Positions 37,811 to 47,889 of a DNA stretch of 48,159 nt are shown piece by piece. Position 1 is the first letter of the stretch; every line of letters starts with the position of its first letter. The translations under genes and the position numbers were made by a program. Below the pieces are notes generated by a model. It ran no database searches. It had not been told where the DNA came from and saw only the letters and a list, made by a program, of their open reading frames with translations. The DNA comes from Listeria fleischmannii subsp. fleischmannii LU2006-1 (GTDB lineage Bacteria > Bacillota > Bacilli > Lactobacillales > Listeriaceae): contig NZ_ALWW01000018.1 of NCBI RefSeq assembly GCF_000344175.1, positions 1 to 48,159 on the forward strand. Direction: 5' to 3'.

Positions 37811-39898
37811 TTACTCTTCGTCTTTGTTGCCACCATTTTTCTTGATGATGTCTTCTGCAATAGATTTAGGCACTTCTTCATAGTGATCAAATTGCATTGT
37901 GTAAGTACCGCGACCTTGAGTTGCAGAACGTAAGTCAGTTGCATAACCGAACATTTCAGCAAGTGGAACAAAAGCACGAACAACTTGAGCGTTACCGCGA
38001 GCTTCCATACCATCTACACGTCCACGACGGCTTGTGATGTTACCCATGATATCACCAAGATATTCTTCTGGAATAACAACTTCAACAGACATGATTGGTT
38101 CTAAAATAACTGGATCACATTTTTTAGCAGCATTACGAAGCGCCATGCTTGCAGCTACTTTAAACGCCATTTCGTTGGAGTCAACGTCATGGTAAGATCC
38201 GTCATATAATTTCGCTTTGATATCAATTAGCGGATATCCTGCAAGTACACCATTATCAAGTGCGCCTTCAAGACCTGCTTGAACAGCTGGAATATATTCA
38301 CGAGGAACAACCCCACCGACAATTGCATTTTCAAATTCGAAACCTTTACCTTCTTCGTTAGGAGAGAACTCAATCCAAACGTGACCATATTGTCCACGAC
38401 CACCAGATTGACGAACGAATTTACCTTCGACTTGCGCTGATGTGCGGAATGTTTCACGGTAAGATACTTGTGGTGCACCAACGTTAGCCTCAACGCGGAA
38501 TTCACGTTTCATACGGTCAACTAGGATATCCAAGTGAAGTTCACCCATACCGGAGATGATAGTTTGTCCAGTTTCCGTATTTGTTTCAGTACGGAAAGTT
38601 GGATCTTCCTCTGCTAACTTAGCAAGAGCTTGACCCATTTTATCTTGGTCCGCTTTTGATTTTGGCTCAATCGCAACCGAGATAACTGGTTCAGGGAATT
38701 CCATGGATTCTAAGATAATTTGATTCTTTTCATCACAAAGAGTGTCCCCTGTTGTAGTATCTTTAAGACCTACAGCAGCAGCGATGTCTCCAGAGTAAAC
38801 GATATCGATTTCCTCACGGTGATTCGCGTGCATTTGTAAGATACGACCTACACGTTCACGTTTACCTTTTGTAGAGTTTTGTACGTAAGAACCTGAGTTC
38901 AAAGTACCAGAGTAAACGCGGAAGAAAGTTAAGCGACCTACATAAGGGTCAGTCATAACTTTAAATGCTAGAGAAGAGAATGGTTCCTCATCGCTTGCAT
39001 GACGTTCTGATTCTTCGCCATCAGGTAAAACACCTTTGATAGAAGGAACGTCAGTTGGAGCTGGAAGGTAATCGATAACAGCATCAAGCATTGGTTGAAC
39101 ACCTTTGTTTTTAAATGCTGTACCACATACTACTGGATAAAACTCAACAGCAAGAGTTCCTTTACGGATTGCCGCTTTAAGCTCATCTTTCGTAATTTCT
39201 TCACCTTCAAGGTATTTCATCATAAGTTCTTCATCAAGTTCAGCAACTGCCTCGATTAGTTTACCATGATATTCTTCAGCAAGATCTTTCATATCTTCAG
39301 GAATTTCTTTGATATGAGGATCGTTACCTAAATCATCTTCATAATAAAGTGCGTGCATTTCAATTAAATCAATGATACCAGTGAAAGTATCCTCAGCACC
39401 GATTGGTAATTGAATTGGATGCGCATTTGCATCAAGACGATCGTGCAAAGTACCTACAGAATATAGGAAGTCTGCACCAATTTTATCCATTTTGTTGACG
39501 AATACTACACGGGGAACCCCGTAAGTAGTAGCTTGACGCCAAACGGTTTCTGTTTGTGGTTCTACACCAGATTGTGCATCTAGAACCGCAACAGCACCAT
39601 CAAGTACACGAAGCGAACGTTCAACTTCAACTGTGAAGTCTACGTGTCCTGGTGTATCAATGATATTTACGCGGTAGCCATTCCATTGTGCTGTTGTCGC
39701 AGCAGAAGTGATTGTAATACCACGTTCTTGCTCTTGCTCCATCCAGTCCATTTGGGAGGCACCTTCATGCGTTTCACCAATTTTGTGAATACGCCCTGTA
39801 TAGAAAAGAATACGCTCAGTAGTAGTAGTTTTACCAGCATCAATATGCGCCATAATACCAATATTACGAGTCTTTTCTAAGGAGAACTCTCTTGCCAT
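37811..39898 (-). CDS. fusA: Elongation factor G
   Basis: A 695-residue translocation GTPase. G1 is [13 protein letters not shown]3 is DTPGHVDF and G4 is NKMDK. Domains II-V are complete, with the domain IV tip region [14 protein letters not shown] and domain V ending [14 protein letters not shown]. The start at 39898 ([20 protein letters not shown]) has GGAG upstream; 15 extra codons in the open frame are leader. Confidence 0.98.
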   Translation of the reverse strand: MAREFSLEKTRNIGIMAHIDAGKTTTTERILFYTGRIHKIGETHEGASQMDWMEQEQERGITITSAATTAQWNGYRVNIIDTPGHVDFTVEVERSLRVLDGAVAVLDAQSGVEPQTETVWRQATTYGVPRVVFVNKMDKIGADFLYSVGTLHDRLDANAHPIQLPIGAEDTFTGIIDLIEMHALYYEDDLGNDPHIKEIPEDMKDLAEEYHGKLIEAVAELDEELMMKYLEGEEITKDELKAAIRKGTLAVEFYPVVCGTAFKNKGVQPMLDAVIDYLPAPTDVPSIKGVLPDGEESERHASDEEPFSSLAFKVMTDPYVGRLTFFRVYSGTLNSGSYVQNSTKGKRERVGRILQMHANHREEIDIVYSGDIAAAVGLKDTTTGDTLCDEKNQIILESMEFPEPVISVAIEPKSKADQDKMGQALAKLAEEDPTFRTETNTETGQTIISGMGELHLDILVDRMKREFRVEANVGAPQVSYRETFRTSAQVEGKFVRQSGGRGQYGHVWIEFSPNEEGKGFEFENAIVGGVVPREYIPAVQAGLEGALDNGVLAGYPLIDIKAKLYDGSYHDVDSNEMAFKVAASMALRNAAKKCDPVILEPIMSVEVVIPEEYLGDIMGNITSRRGRVDGMEARGNAQVVRAFVPLAEMFGYATDLRSATQGRGTYTMQFDHYEEVPKSIAEDIIKKNGGNKDEE

Positions 39899-39976
39899 GT
39901 TTTCTTTCTCCTTCCATAAAACGTTTTTTAGGCGATTAGCCATTTCGAGTTTAGTTTAGGCTGGTAAGAAAAGAAA

Positions 39977-40447
39977 TTACCAACGATAGTGAGCGAATGC
40001 TCTGTTTGCATCTGCCATTTTATGAGTATCTTCACGTTTCTTAACGGAAGCACCCGTATTGTTAGCAGCATCCATAATTTCGCGTGCAAGACGAAGTTCC
40101 ATCGTTCTTTCACCACGAAGACGTGCATAGTTTACTAACCAACGAAGACCAAGAGTAGTACGACGATCTGGACGTACTTCGATTGGAACTTGATAGTTTG
40201 CACCACCGACACGACGAGCTTTTACTTCAAGAACAGGCATGATGTTTTTAATCGCTTGATCAAAAACTTCCATTGGATCATTACCAGTTTCTTCTTTAAT
40301 GATGTCAAAAGCAGCGTATAAAATCGCTTGGGATTTTCCACGTTTACCATCAACCATCATTTTATTAATTAAGCGAGTTACCAATTTCGAATTATAAATA
40401 GGATCTGGCAACACGTCACGTTTAGCAACAGGACCTTTACGAGGCAT
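39977..40447 (-). CDS. rpsG: 30S ribosomal protein S7
   Basis: A 156-residue S7, primary binder of the 16S 3' domain. [36 protein letters not shown] and the C-terminal AFAHYRW are typical. The start at 40447 has GGAGG upstream; the six-codon longer frame overlaps that ribosome binding site. Confidence 0.98.
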   Translation of the reverse strand: MPRKGPVAKRDVLPDPIYNSKLVTRLINKMMVDGKRGKSQAILYAAFDIIKEETGNDPMEVFDQAIKNIMPVLEVKARRVGGANYQVPIEVRPDRRTTLGLRWLVNYARLRGERTMELRLAREIMDAANNTGASVKKREDTHKMADANRAFAHYRW

Positions 40448-40484
40448 TGGATATCCTCCTTTCAAAAAGAATAAGATTTTTTAA

Positions 40485-40904
40485 TTATTTGCTTGCTTTA
40501 GGTTTTTTCGTTCCGTATTTAGAACGGCTTTGTCCTCTATTTTCAACACCAGCAGTGTCAAGAGCACCACGTACGATATGGTAACGTACCCCTGGTAAAT
40601 CTTTTACACGTCCACCACGAATAAGAACAACGCTGTGCTCTTGTAAGTTGTGTCCGATACCTGGGATATAAGCAGTTACTTCGATACCGTTACTTAAGCG
40701 CACACGAGCATATTTACGAAGCGCGGAGTTAGGTTTCTTAGGAGTCATTGTACCAACACGAGTACAAACACCACGTTTTTGCGGAGAATTCACGTTAGTA
40801 AGTTCACGCTTAAAAGTGTTTAGCCCCTTGTTAAGTGCTGGAGAGTCAGATTTTTTAGATTTAGATTGACGCGGTTTGCGAACTAATTGGTTAATAGTAG
40901 GCAT
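40485..40904 (-). CDS. rpsL: 30S ribosomal protein S12
   Basis: A 139-residue decoding-centre protein. It has [20 protein letters not shown], the [11 protein letters not shown] loop (streptomycin-determining lysine present, so wild type) and [14 protein letters not shown]. First gene of the rpsL-rpsG-fusA-tuf unit. Its 5' leader and promoter are at 40905-41068. Confidence 0.98.
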   Translation of the reverse strand: MPTINQLVRKPRQSKSKKSDSPALNKGLNTFKRELTNVNSPQKRGVCTRVGTMTPKKPNSALRKYARVRLSNGIEVTAYIPGIGHNLQEHSVVLIRGGRVKDLPGVRYHIVRGALDTAGVENRGQSRSKYGTKKPKASK

Positions 40905-41039
40905 TGGATGGGTTCCTCCTTTCTAGGTTTAGTAGTTCCACACATCCAGGTGGTTCATTTTTCGAAAAAATAAAACTGCTGTAGTTTCTTCCTACAACAT
41001 TCATTATTTCAAGACCTCTATAGGTGAGGCACCTTGAAT

Positions 41040-41068
41040 ATAGTAACACTTACCGGATTTTGTGTCAA
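41040..41068 (-). promoter_or_regulatory. Promoter of the rpsL-rpsG-fusA-tuf operon
   Basis: On the minus strand a perfect -35 TTGACA (41063-41068), 17 bases and -10 TACTAT (41040-41045). The leader of about 130 bases contains GGTG/CACC and TGTAG/CTACA hairpins. Confidence 0.85.
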
Positions 41069-41089
41069 GTGATTTATGTCTAAAATCGC

Positions 41090-41126
41090 ACTGTAGGACA
41101 CACCCATTAGGTGAGTCCTACAGTAC
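41090..41126 (-). terminator. Strong hairpin upstream of the rpsL promoter
   Basis: ACTGTAGGAC and GTCCTACAGT form a perfect ten-base-pair stem, extended by CACC/GGTG after one mismatch. The following T tract is weak (GATTTT), so it is a possible terminator for the short ORF at 41129-41281. Confidence 0.5.
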
Positions 41127-41128
41127 GC

Positions 41129-41281
41129 TCAAAGCTGATCTTGAAAATACATATTTTCGTTTCTTTCATCAAATTTATAAGCTCGCATCTCAATTTGTTT
41201 CCGCTTATTTTCCTCTTGGATTAGCGGGTAAGCTGCAAGTAGTAGTACTGAGAAGCTAGTAAGATCAGCTTGTAGAAGATT
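41129..41281 (-). pseudogene. Short decayed or frameshifted ORF, unknown
   Basis: A 50-codon minus-strand frame with no start reads as plausible protein: a hydrophobic stretch (FSVLLLAAYPLI) then a charged tail (KRKQIEMRAYKFDERNENMY) and a stop at 41129-41131. An ATG just upstream (about 41284-41286) is out of frame by one base in an AAA run; with AA it would read MNLLQADLTSF in frame, giving 51 residues. No ribosome binding site is visible because a terminator T run precedes it. It looks like a gene remnant. Minor-pilin-like architecture is only a weak impression. Confidence 0.3.
41132..41271. repeat. 140-bp segment with 11-bp terminal inverted repeats
   Basis: AAGCTGATCTT (41132-41142) and AAGATCAGCTT (41261-41271) are perfect reverse complements. 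The segment between them contains most of the short ORF. I see no target-site duplication. Confidence 0.5.
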
Positions 41282-41285
41282 TCAT

Positions 41286-41327
41286 AAAAAAACACGCGCA
41301 TTAGAAAGTCAATTTGCGCGTGTTTCG
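41286..41327 (-). terminator. Terminator of the PTS sugar operon
   Basis: AAACACGCGCA and TGCGCGTGTTT form an 11-bp stem; seven T follow on the minus strand. It lies a few bases past the last gene of the operon. Confidence 0.92.
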
Positions 41328-41330
41328 GTT

Positions 41331-42104
41331 TTAAATTTGAATATTTTTTAAAGCGGCGATACTAATCTTTAAACTTTCGAACATATCTAACTTACTTCGG
41401 TCTTGTTCGATGCAGTAATATTCCACTCCGTTTTGTTCGCCCCATTCGATGACACTTTTAAAATCGACCGTGCCAGAACCGATTTCCGTTAAATTGTTAT
41501 CCATATCGGTCAAATCAAAACCAGGAATGTAGTCTTTCATATGGATGATTGGTGCGCGTCCGGAGTATCTTTTTATATATTCAACTGGGTCAATGTCGGA
41601 CGCTGAAATCCAATACGTATCTGGCTCCGCGTAAATCGAAATGCCGTTTTCGGGGTCGGTCACAAAATCCATCATCATGCGCCCATCAATTTCCGTTTTA
41701 AAATCGTATTCGGGGTTATGCAGGCCAACTCGAAATCCTAGCGGCGAAAGTTTGTAAGCAACCTCCAGTAAAGCGCGCTTTGTTTTGCGATATCCAACTT
41801 CATTTTGGTCTTCTTCTTCGATGTATTTATCGTAGATTGTCTTACAATCGAACAGGTAGGCTTCTTCGATAATGCCGTCTAAATCGTTAAAGAAACGATC
41901 ATGTTTGATATGCATACCAACCACATTCAAATCGTACTTTTTAAGTAATCGCGCAACTTCAAGGGGCGGGTTTCCTCGCATGCCGTCCAGTTGAACATTT
42001 TTTATGCCCAGTTCGCTCAAAAGACGCAGTGTTTCTTCCAAATTAGCTTCCATTTCTTTTCGCACGGAATAGAGCTGAACAGCGATTTTTTCATGAAACT
42101 TCAT
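41331..42104 (-). CDS. Sugar phosphate isomerase/epimerase (xylose isomerase-like TIM barrel)
   Basis: A 257-residue AP endonuclease 2/IolE-type TIM barrel. It shows KIAVQLYSVRKEMEAN at the start, VVGMHIKHD, a glutamate-rich stretch before the histidine pair (VGLHNPEYDF), IHMKDY and CIEQDRSK, the usual metal-ligand strands. It isomerises or epimerises a sugar or keto-inositol-like substrate that I cannot name. Its ATG overlaps the aldo/keto reductase stop (ATGA), so the two are translated together. Last gene of the operon. Confidence 0.85.
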   Translation of the reverse strand: MKFHEKIAVQLYSVRKEMEANLEETLRLLSELGIKNVQLDGMRGNPPLEVARLLKKYDLNVVGMHIKHDRFFNDLDGIIEEAYLFDCKTIYDKYIEEEDQNEVGYRKTKRALLEVAYKLSPLGFRVGLHNPEYDFKTEIDGRMMMDFVTDPENGISIYAEPDTYWISASDIDPVEYIKRYSGRAPIIHMKDYIPGFDLTDMDNNLTEIGSGTVDFKSVIEWGEQNGVEYYCIEQDRSKLDMFESLKISIAALKNIQI

Positions 42105-43075
42105 CGCGCGTCCCTCCTTAAATCAAGCCAGTCAACCTCACTTTGGGTTAAATGAATAGTTGCGGCTTGGATGGAGGAATTTAGTTCATTTTGGGTTTCA
42201 GGCCCGATAACTGCTGCGGTTTGGAACGATTGATGCAAGACATAGGCGAGTGAAATTTGGATGGGCGTGACATTTTTTTCTGCTGCTAGCTGCTTCGCCC
42301 GGTCATAACGCTCCCAATTGTTTTCACTGTAGTATACTTCAACCATTTCGGCATCCTCTAAATTATCTCTTGTGAATTTTCCTGAGAAGAAACCTCCTGC
42401 TTGGCTTGACCAAGAGAATAATGGTAACCCTGTTTCTTCGTGCCATCTAATCATCGCATCATCTGCTGAAACACAGTTCTCCCAACGCGGACGATTGACT
42501 TTAGGCAAACTTAAATTCGGGCTATTAAAACTAAGTTCGGTTATTCCGTGTGCTTTCGCATATTCATTTGCTTCAATGATTCTTGGTAGTTCCCAGTTAG
42601 AAACACCAATCGCATAGACACGTCCTTTTACAACTTCTTCATGCATGGCTTCCATTAACGGCCCAACTGGAACGGTTTCATCATCACGGTGTAAGGCAAA
42701 AAGTTCCACATGGTCTGTTTGTAGCATGTCTAAACTGGTTGAAATATCTTCATGAATAGCACTAGGCGTCACACGAGGTACATCAAGCGCGCCACGCACT
42801 GGGTGGCAGCCTTTTGTTTGGATAACCACTTGGTCGCGGTTGTTCCGCTCCTTCATCCAAATGCCAATGGCTTTTTCGCTATGTCGGTAATGTCTCGCTG
42901 TATCAAAAACATTGCCGCCACATTCAAAATAGTGGTCTAAAATGGGGGCCGCCACTTCCATATTGTCCGCTCTCAAAAAATCGCCCGCTCCCATGACAAG
43001 ATTTGAACATGGGATTAAAATGTTTGTTCCATCTTTTTTTCCGTTTACTTCTATTTGTTTCAATTTTATCGCCAC
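42101..43075 (-). CDS. Aldo/keto reductase
   Basis: A 324-residue NAD(P)H-dependent (beta/alpha)8 oxidoreductase. The catalytic tetrad is visible: Asp and Tyr in FDTARHYRHSE, Lys in IQTKGCHP and His in FALHRDD. The cofactor-binding C-terminal portion has SLAYVLHQSF and VIGPETQNEL. The substrate is probably a sugar derivative handled by this operon. Coupled by ATGA to the downstream isomerase gene. Confidence 0.9.
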   Translation of the reverse strand: MAIKLKQIEVNGKKDGTNILIPCSNLVMGAGDFLRADNMEVAAPILDHYFECGGNVFDTARHYRHSEKAIGIWMKERNNRDQVVIQTKGCHPVRGALDVPRVTPSAIHEDISTSLDMLQTDHVELFALHRDDETVPVGPLMEAMHEEVVKGRVYAIGVSNWELPRIIEANEYAKAHGITELSFNSPNLSLPKVNRPRWENCVSADDAMIRWHEETGLPLFSWSSQAGGFFSGKFTRDNLEDAEMVEVYYSENNWERYDRAKQLAAEKNVTPIQISLAYVLHQSFQTAAVIGPETQNELNSSIQAATIHLTQSEVDWLDLRRDAR

Positions 43076-43122
43076 CTGTTTCTTTTCTTTTGTTTAAAGC
43101 GCGCTCCATTTCGTGCGTAAGA

Positions 43123-43845
43123 TTAAACGCGCGCGCCTGCTTCCTGATCCACAAAAAACTGAGTATTTGGTGCGTTTTTAAGCAGAGTTGCAGGAATTTC
43201 CGTTGTTGGTTCTGACTGGATGGTCCGTTCTATTATTTCGGCTTTTTTAGCGCCGGTTGCTGCGACTACGATTTCTTTCGCCTGTTCAATTTGTTTCATG
43301 CCGAGTGAAATTCCGTTTGTAAGTGGCAAATCCTGGTCAAAGTATTTACTCATCACTTTTTTTGTCACATCATCAAGATCGACCACGTGAGCATTTACAT
43401 CGACTGGCACGCCTGGTTCATTAAAGCCAATATGGCCGTTCATGCCAACGCCGAGTAAAATAAAGTCAATTCCGCCTCTTTCTTCGATGAACGTATCAAT
43501 TCGTTTGCATTCAGTATCTAAATCGCTTGCTTTTCCATCAAAAAAGCAGATGTGGTCTGGCTGAACATTGTCGAGTTGATCGTAAAAATAATCATATAGT
43601 GTTTGGCGGCAACTGCCTTTTGTTTCGCGGCCTAAACCAACCCATTCGTCTAAGCCAACAAAATAGGCCTTACTAAAATCAATTTTGCCTTTTTTATTCC
43701 TGCGGACGAGTTCGGCCATTGTTTTCAGTGGCGTTTCTCCTCCTGCAATGCAAATGAGTGCATCTGGTTTTTTTTGTAATAGGCTTTCAATTTGGTCACT
43801 GACTGCCTCGGCTAGCGTTTCGTCATTTTGAAATTTCTTTAACAT
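43123..43845 (-). CDS. Glucosamine-6-phosphate deaminase-like isomerase (NagB family)
   Basis: A 240-residue NagB/SugI-fold protein. ICIAGGETPLKTM is the phosphate-binding loop, YFVGLDEWVGL carries the catalytic Asp, and GVGMNGHIGFNEPG is the family signature with its His. It converts GlcN6P to Fru6P and ammonia or acts on a similar amino sugar. Its place in a PTS operon suggests the imported sugar contains an amino sugar. A true housekeeping nagB is expected elsewhere with nagA; no nagA lies here, so this may be a specialised paralogue. Confidence 0.85.
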   Translation of the reverse strand: MLKKFQNDETLAEAVSDQIESLLQKKPDALICIAGGETPLKTMAELVRRNKKGKIDFSKAYFVGLDEWVGLGRETKGSCRQTLYDYFYDQLDNVQPDHICFFDGKASDLDTECKRIDTFIEERGGIDFILLGVGMNGHIGFNEPGVPVDVNAHVVDLDDVTKKVMSKYFDQDLPLTNGISLGMKQIEQAKEIVVAATGAKKAEIIERTIQSEPTTEIPATLLKNAPNTQFFVDQEAGARV

Positions 43846-43858
43846 TTATTTTTTCCTC

Positions 43859-45181
43859 CTAAAAATCAAGGTCTAGTGCATCATGTGCCGCCTGGCGAGC
43901 AGAAACTTCTGATTCCTGTTTCACGAGGCTTCTTTCGTACATTTTAAAGAATGGATAATACATTAATGTGGCTGCTGCGAGCACGAAAATGATTAGAACG
44001 ATTGCTCGCCAGTCCATTGTGGCTAAATATTGGGCAAGCGGAATTGGTGTCCCGCCTACGTTTGCAATCGGCGGACGAACCCAGCCAAGGTGGAAAACAA
44101 ACCACTGGCCCACTGCGATAATCGGTGTTCCAAGTACAAACGGGATAAATAAATATGGGTTATAACAGATTGGTAAACCGAAAACGACTGGCTCTGAAAT
44201 GGTAAATACGGCTGGAACAACCGATGCTTTTCCGACTGCTTTTAGTTCTCTGGAACGGCTAAATAGCGCGAGTAAGACGAGCGCACCTGTGATACCTGAT
44301 CCTGAAAAGCCCATGAAATAATCCCAAAAATTGGGGGCAAAAACGTGCGGAATGGGTTCACCTGCTGCATAAGCCGCGGCATTTGCACCTAAATATTGAG
44401 TCATAAACGGCATAACAAAGCCGACTAAAATGGCATATCCGTTTAAACCGATAAACCAAAACAGCATTTCAAAGAAACAAATTAAGAAGACCGCGTATGG
44501 CGTGTCAATACTATTTATCGCTGGAGCAAGCATGGTTGTAAAGGCTTCCGGAATAATTTGCCCTTTTGTAATCGCTTGCATTGAAAGGCTTACTATGACA
44601 GATAAAAACAGGATGACAACGAGTGGCACGATAGCTTCAAACGTTTGAGCAATCCCATCTGGCAAGCCTTTGATTCGAATCGTGACTTTCTTTTTTATAA
44701 AAAAGTGGATAATTTCAACGGCAAGTAACGAACCAAAAATGGCGATGAACAAGCCGCGTGAATCGAGAAACTCCGTGCTTAATTTTCCGTCAATAAACTT
44801 TGTGTTTAAAGTGATAGTTGTCATTACAGCGCCTAGAATACTATGTAAGATAGGCACCTTGAGTTGTTTTGCATGGTTGTATGAAATGGTGACGGCTGCA
44901 TAAAGCGATAGTAACCCAAATGTAAACTGAAATGGTAAATTTAAGATTTCAGCATTATTTACAAAAAACGTTTTAACAGCTGTCCCTTCTGGGAACATAT
45001 TCCCGATTGCTGAAATAATCAGTGAAAAGGAGCCAATGATAAGGACTGAAATAAGGGCAATCATCCCATTTTTGATGGACTGAATATGTCGTTGTTTCTC
45101 AATTTTAGCTGCTATCGGTTCAAAATACTTTTCCATGAAAGCAATGAAACGCTCCATGACTGATGTCTTATTCTTATTCAT
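43859..45181 (-). CDS. PTS lactose/cellobiose-family IIC component
   Basis: A 440-residue permease with about ten membrane segments. The N-terminal cytosolic helix (VMERFIAFMEKYFEPIAAKI) and GNMFPEG loop are typical of CelB/ChbC-like IIC. The central NFWDYFMGFSGSGITGALVLL carries the family's glycine-rich signature. It moves and phosphorylates a disaccharide or beta-glucoside together with IIA and IIB. The start is followed 18 bases upstream by the IIB stop. Confidence 0.9.
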   Translation of the reverse strand: MNKNKTSVMERFIAFMEKYFEPIAAKIEKQRHIQSIKNGMIALISVLIIGSFSLIISAIGNMFPEGTAVKTFFVNNAEILNLPFQFTFGLLSLYAAVTISYNHAKQLKVPILHSILGAVMTTITLNTKFIDGKLSTEFLDSRGLFIAIFGSLLAVEIIHFFIKKKVTIRIKGLPDGIAQTFEAIVPLVVILFLSVIVSLSMQAITKGQIIPEAFTTMLAPAINSIDTPYAVFLICFFEMLFWFIGLNGYAILVGFVMPFMTQYLGANAAAYAAGEPIPHVFAPNFWDYFMGFSGSGITGALVLLALFSRSRELKAVGKASVVPAVFTISEPVVFGLPICYNPYLFIPFVLGTPIIAVGQWFVFHLGWVRPPIANVGGTPIPLAQYLATMDWRAIVLIIFVLAAATLMYYPFFKMYERSLVKQESEVSARQAAHDALDLDF

Positions 45182-45199
45182 GACTTTTCCTCCTAAATT

Positions 45200-45535
45200 T
45201 TAATGGCTAGTTTTGAGAATGATGGCGTCTTTTAAAATATTAGCGCCATTAACTGTGCCATAATCTTTTGTGTCAATAACTTGAATTGGCTTTCCGGATG
45301 CGTCTGCAATTTCTTTTAGCATTTTAAATTGGTGTTTAATTTGAGGTCCTACCATTACAACATCAAAATCCTCAATATATTCGCGTAACTCGCCTGCTGG
45401 ATGGGCTTCAATTCGGATGTCTGTATTTTTCAACTTTTCGCTTCCTGCTGCGACTTCTTTCATTTTGGTTACCATGACGCCTGTGGAAGCTCCTAAGTTA
45501 CAAACTAATAGAACGTGCAATCTGTCGAAATTCAT
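45200..45535 (-). CDS. PTS lactose/cellobiose-family IIB component
   Basis: A 111-residue IIB. The phosphorylated Cys lies in VLLVCNLGASTGVMV (Cys12). It resembles CelA/ChbB by length and by the VVMVGPQIKHQFKML segment. It transfers phosphate from IIA to the sugar in IIC. Its ATG overlaps the IIA stop by four bases. Confidence 0.92.
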   Translation of the reverse strand: MNFDRLHVLLVCNLGASTGVMVTKMKEVAAGSEKLKNTDIRIEAHPAGELREYIEDFDVVMVGPQIKHQFKMLKEIADASGKPIQVIDTKDYGTVNGANILKDAIILKTSH

Positions 45536-45861
45536 TTTTTGTCTCCCCCTTGGTTTTCTTTTAATTCGATGTACATATCAATCATTTCACGGATTAGTGT
45601 CGATGCTAAAATCGTATTCATTAATGTATCTTGTGCATGGATAAGTAGAACTGAAATGTCCGTTTTATCCCCGCGAATCTCTTCCACCATTAATTCTGTT
45701 TGAACCTTATGTGCCTCATTCATCAATCTGTCAGATTCCGCTAATTTTTCTTCCATCTCACTTTTCTTATTGGCTTTTGCACATTGTAAAGCCATGATAA
45801 GCTGTGAAAATGAATCTCCAGCAAGTGAAATTAATGAAAATGCGATTTCTTCTGTTTTCAT
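45532..45861 (-). CDS. PTS lactose/cellobiose-family IIA component
   Basis: A 109-residue three-helix IIA. ISLAGDSFSQLIMALQCAK is the first helix and the phospho-His is in LIHAQDTLMN. The start at 45861 (MKTEEIAFS) has GAAGG upstream; a codon six residues earlier, inside the regulator's end, lacks one. First of the three PTS genes; 14 bases separate it from the regulator stop. Confidence 0.92.
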   Translation of the reverse strand: MKTEEIAFSLISLAGDSFSQLIMALQCAKANKKSEMEEKLAESDRLMNEAHKVQTELMVEEIRGDKTDISVLLIHAQDTLMNTILASTLIREMIDMYIELKENQGGDKK

Positions 45862-45875
45862 AAAACTACCTTCTC

Positions 45876-47889
45876 TCATTCATAAATTGCAGATTTCGTA
45901 TAATTGTAAATATCTTTGTGGCTTTTTGCTGAAAGAATACGGCTAACTTGTTCCTCATTTAGCACGACTTTCATAAGCTGCTCGACTAAACGTCTCGCTT
46001 CCTTCGATTCAAAGGCTAGCGTAAAAATCAAACGAACGGGTTCGCCGTAGCGGTCAAAGAAGGAAATGCCTTCTTCTAAAACGGTCACTGCCATACTATC
46101 TTTTAAAACACCATCTTTTGGGCTCGCGTGAGCTAACACAATTCCGGGAGCAATAACCATATACGGACCGAACGCCTTTAAATTCTGGATGATTTTCTCC
46201 GTATAACGTTTTTCAATACAACCTGTTTGGAATAAAACTTCTGTTCCGAGCCTTATAGCTTGCTGCCAAGTGTTCACATGCTTTTTAGTGACGATTAGCT
46301 GCTCTTTGAACTCGATTTCAGGTAGTTCGATATGTTCTTTTTTAGGCTGTTTAGTTAATACGTCTAATAAATCCAGTTCTAACTTGCTAAGATTCGTGAT
46401 TTGCGTATTTTCACTGATGATATTCATGATTTCGCTAAACTTATCAATCGCTTGTTTTCGATTTGTTACTAGTTTCATTTGAAAATGTTCTTGTAAGACT
46501 TGCATATCTTCTTTTTGTAAATAACTGTGGATGCGAATTATCTTTTTGGATGTCATATCAGGAATTTTTATCGTTGTGAGCACATAATCAAACTGATTCA
46601 ACATTTTTTGATTAAATTTTCTAAGGGAAGTGGTTGAAATAGATGAAAACTCAAAAAGTTGATTTAACTGAACTTGGAGCATATTTGAAACGGCCATTCC
46701 TTCTGCACAAACAATGAGTAGTGTAGGACGATTTCGTTCAACAGCAACGTTCCGCTCAAGTTCAGAAGCGAAATAAATAGCCAGAAACGAGACTTCTTGG
46801 GCGCTTGCTGAAAATTCAAACTCTTCTTCCAGTTCCTCACAAATTCGTTTTGTTGCCAAAAATAGCTCTTTATTGTCGCGCATAAAATCGAAAAAAATTA
46901 GGATTTTCTACACTAATACCGCTACGAATTCGCTTAATCATTAAACTAATGTGCGAAGTGATTTGATTAAAAAACACTTGATTGTTTGTTAAAAAATCAG
47001 TGTGATACAACTCACCCATTTTGATACAAAGCCGTTTTGAAAAACCAATGACATGCTCAATTTGACTGGCATCTTTAAATTGCTTCACTGTATTAATTAT
47101 CATTTCAAGCCCAAGATCATATTTGCTACCGGCATTTTGCCACGTTTCATAACGGAACTCAGGATTCGCACTACGCATTTTAAGAAGCATGACCAAAATG
47201 GTAAGGTAGAGCTGGTCGTCCACATTCCTTCTTAAATTTTGCGTCATCGCATCCACTTCCGAAACCGCTTCTTTTAAAAGCGAAAGATCAAAAAGGTTAT
47301 AAAAAAAGAGCTCTCCTTTTTTGGATAAACTTTGTTCAGATTCGAGAAACTGATAAAATTCGCGCATATTCATGAATTTAAGTAGCTTTCTAGCAAAAAG
47401 CGTGCATTTTGAAACAAGATCACCCTCAATTTGATAGCCAATACGCGTTTTATGCACGATGGTCATATCATTTAAAAATACATCACCATCAATCGCGCGC
47501 AAATGATTGAGCACGGTCGACCTCGATATAAACAAGATGTCTTGAAAATACGGGACGGAAACAGGTTCCTCTTCTAAAAGGAGTTTGAGTAATAAAAACT
47601 GTTCCATCTCCTCAGCATCATATTTATATTTCTCCGGCGTCATTTGCTGCTTAAACTTTTTAAAACTTTCACTGATTTTGTTACGATTTCCAATCAAAAC
47701 ACCTTTTTTAGGATGACGTGTTAGTTTTTCACCACCTAGCTCAATTAAAAAAGCATCAATTTTTTCAAGGCTGTAGCGAATTGTTCTTTCAGAAGTTTTA
47801 AAAATAAGCGCGAGTTCTTTCACTTTCAAATAATCATCACGAGTCAAAAGTAAATCAAGCACATCAATACATCGTCTGTCTAGTTTCAA
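45876..47889 (-). pseudogene. BglG/LicR-type PRD transcriptional activator, frameshifted in this sequence
   Basis: Two frames overlap by 14 bases. The first (46870-47889) has the N-terminal HTH (LKVKELALIFKTSERTIRY), a second HTH-like segment, PRD1 and part of PRD2. The second (45876-46883) continues PRD2 (CEELEEEFEFSASAQEVSF), then a IIB-like domain (LLIVCAEGMAVSN) and a C-terminal IIA-like domain (VLAHASPKDGV). Removing one T from the seven-T run in the coding strand (46891-46897) joins them as ENPNFFDFMRDNKEL, giving one protein of about 670 residues, the normal LicR/MtlR-type length. It should activate the downstream PTS operon when its PRDs are phosphorylated according to sugar supply. 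The indel is probably a sequence error. Confidence 0.88.

Noticed and set aside
41062-41259. A 65-residue plus-strand open frame upstream of rpsL
   Set aside because: No ribosome binding site, it overlaps the rpsL promoter and the hairpin, and the opposite strand gives the more protein-like reading.
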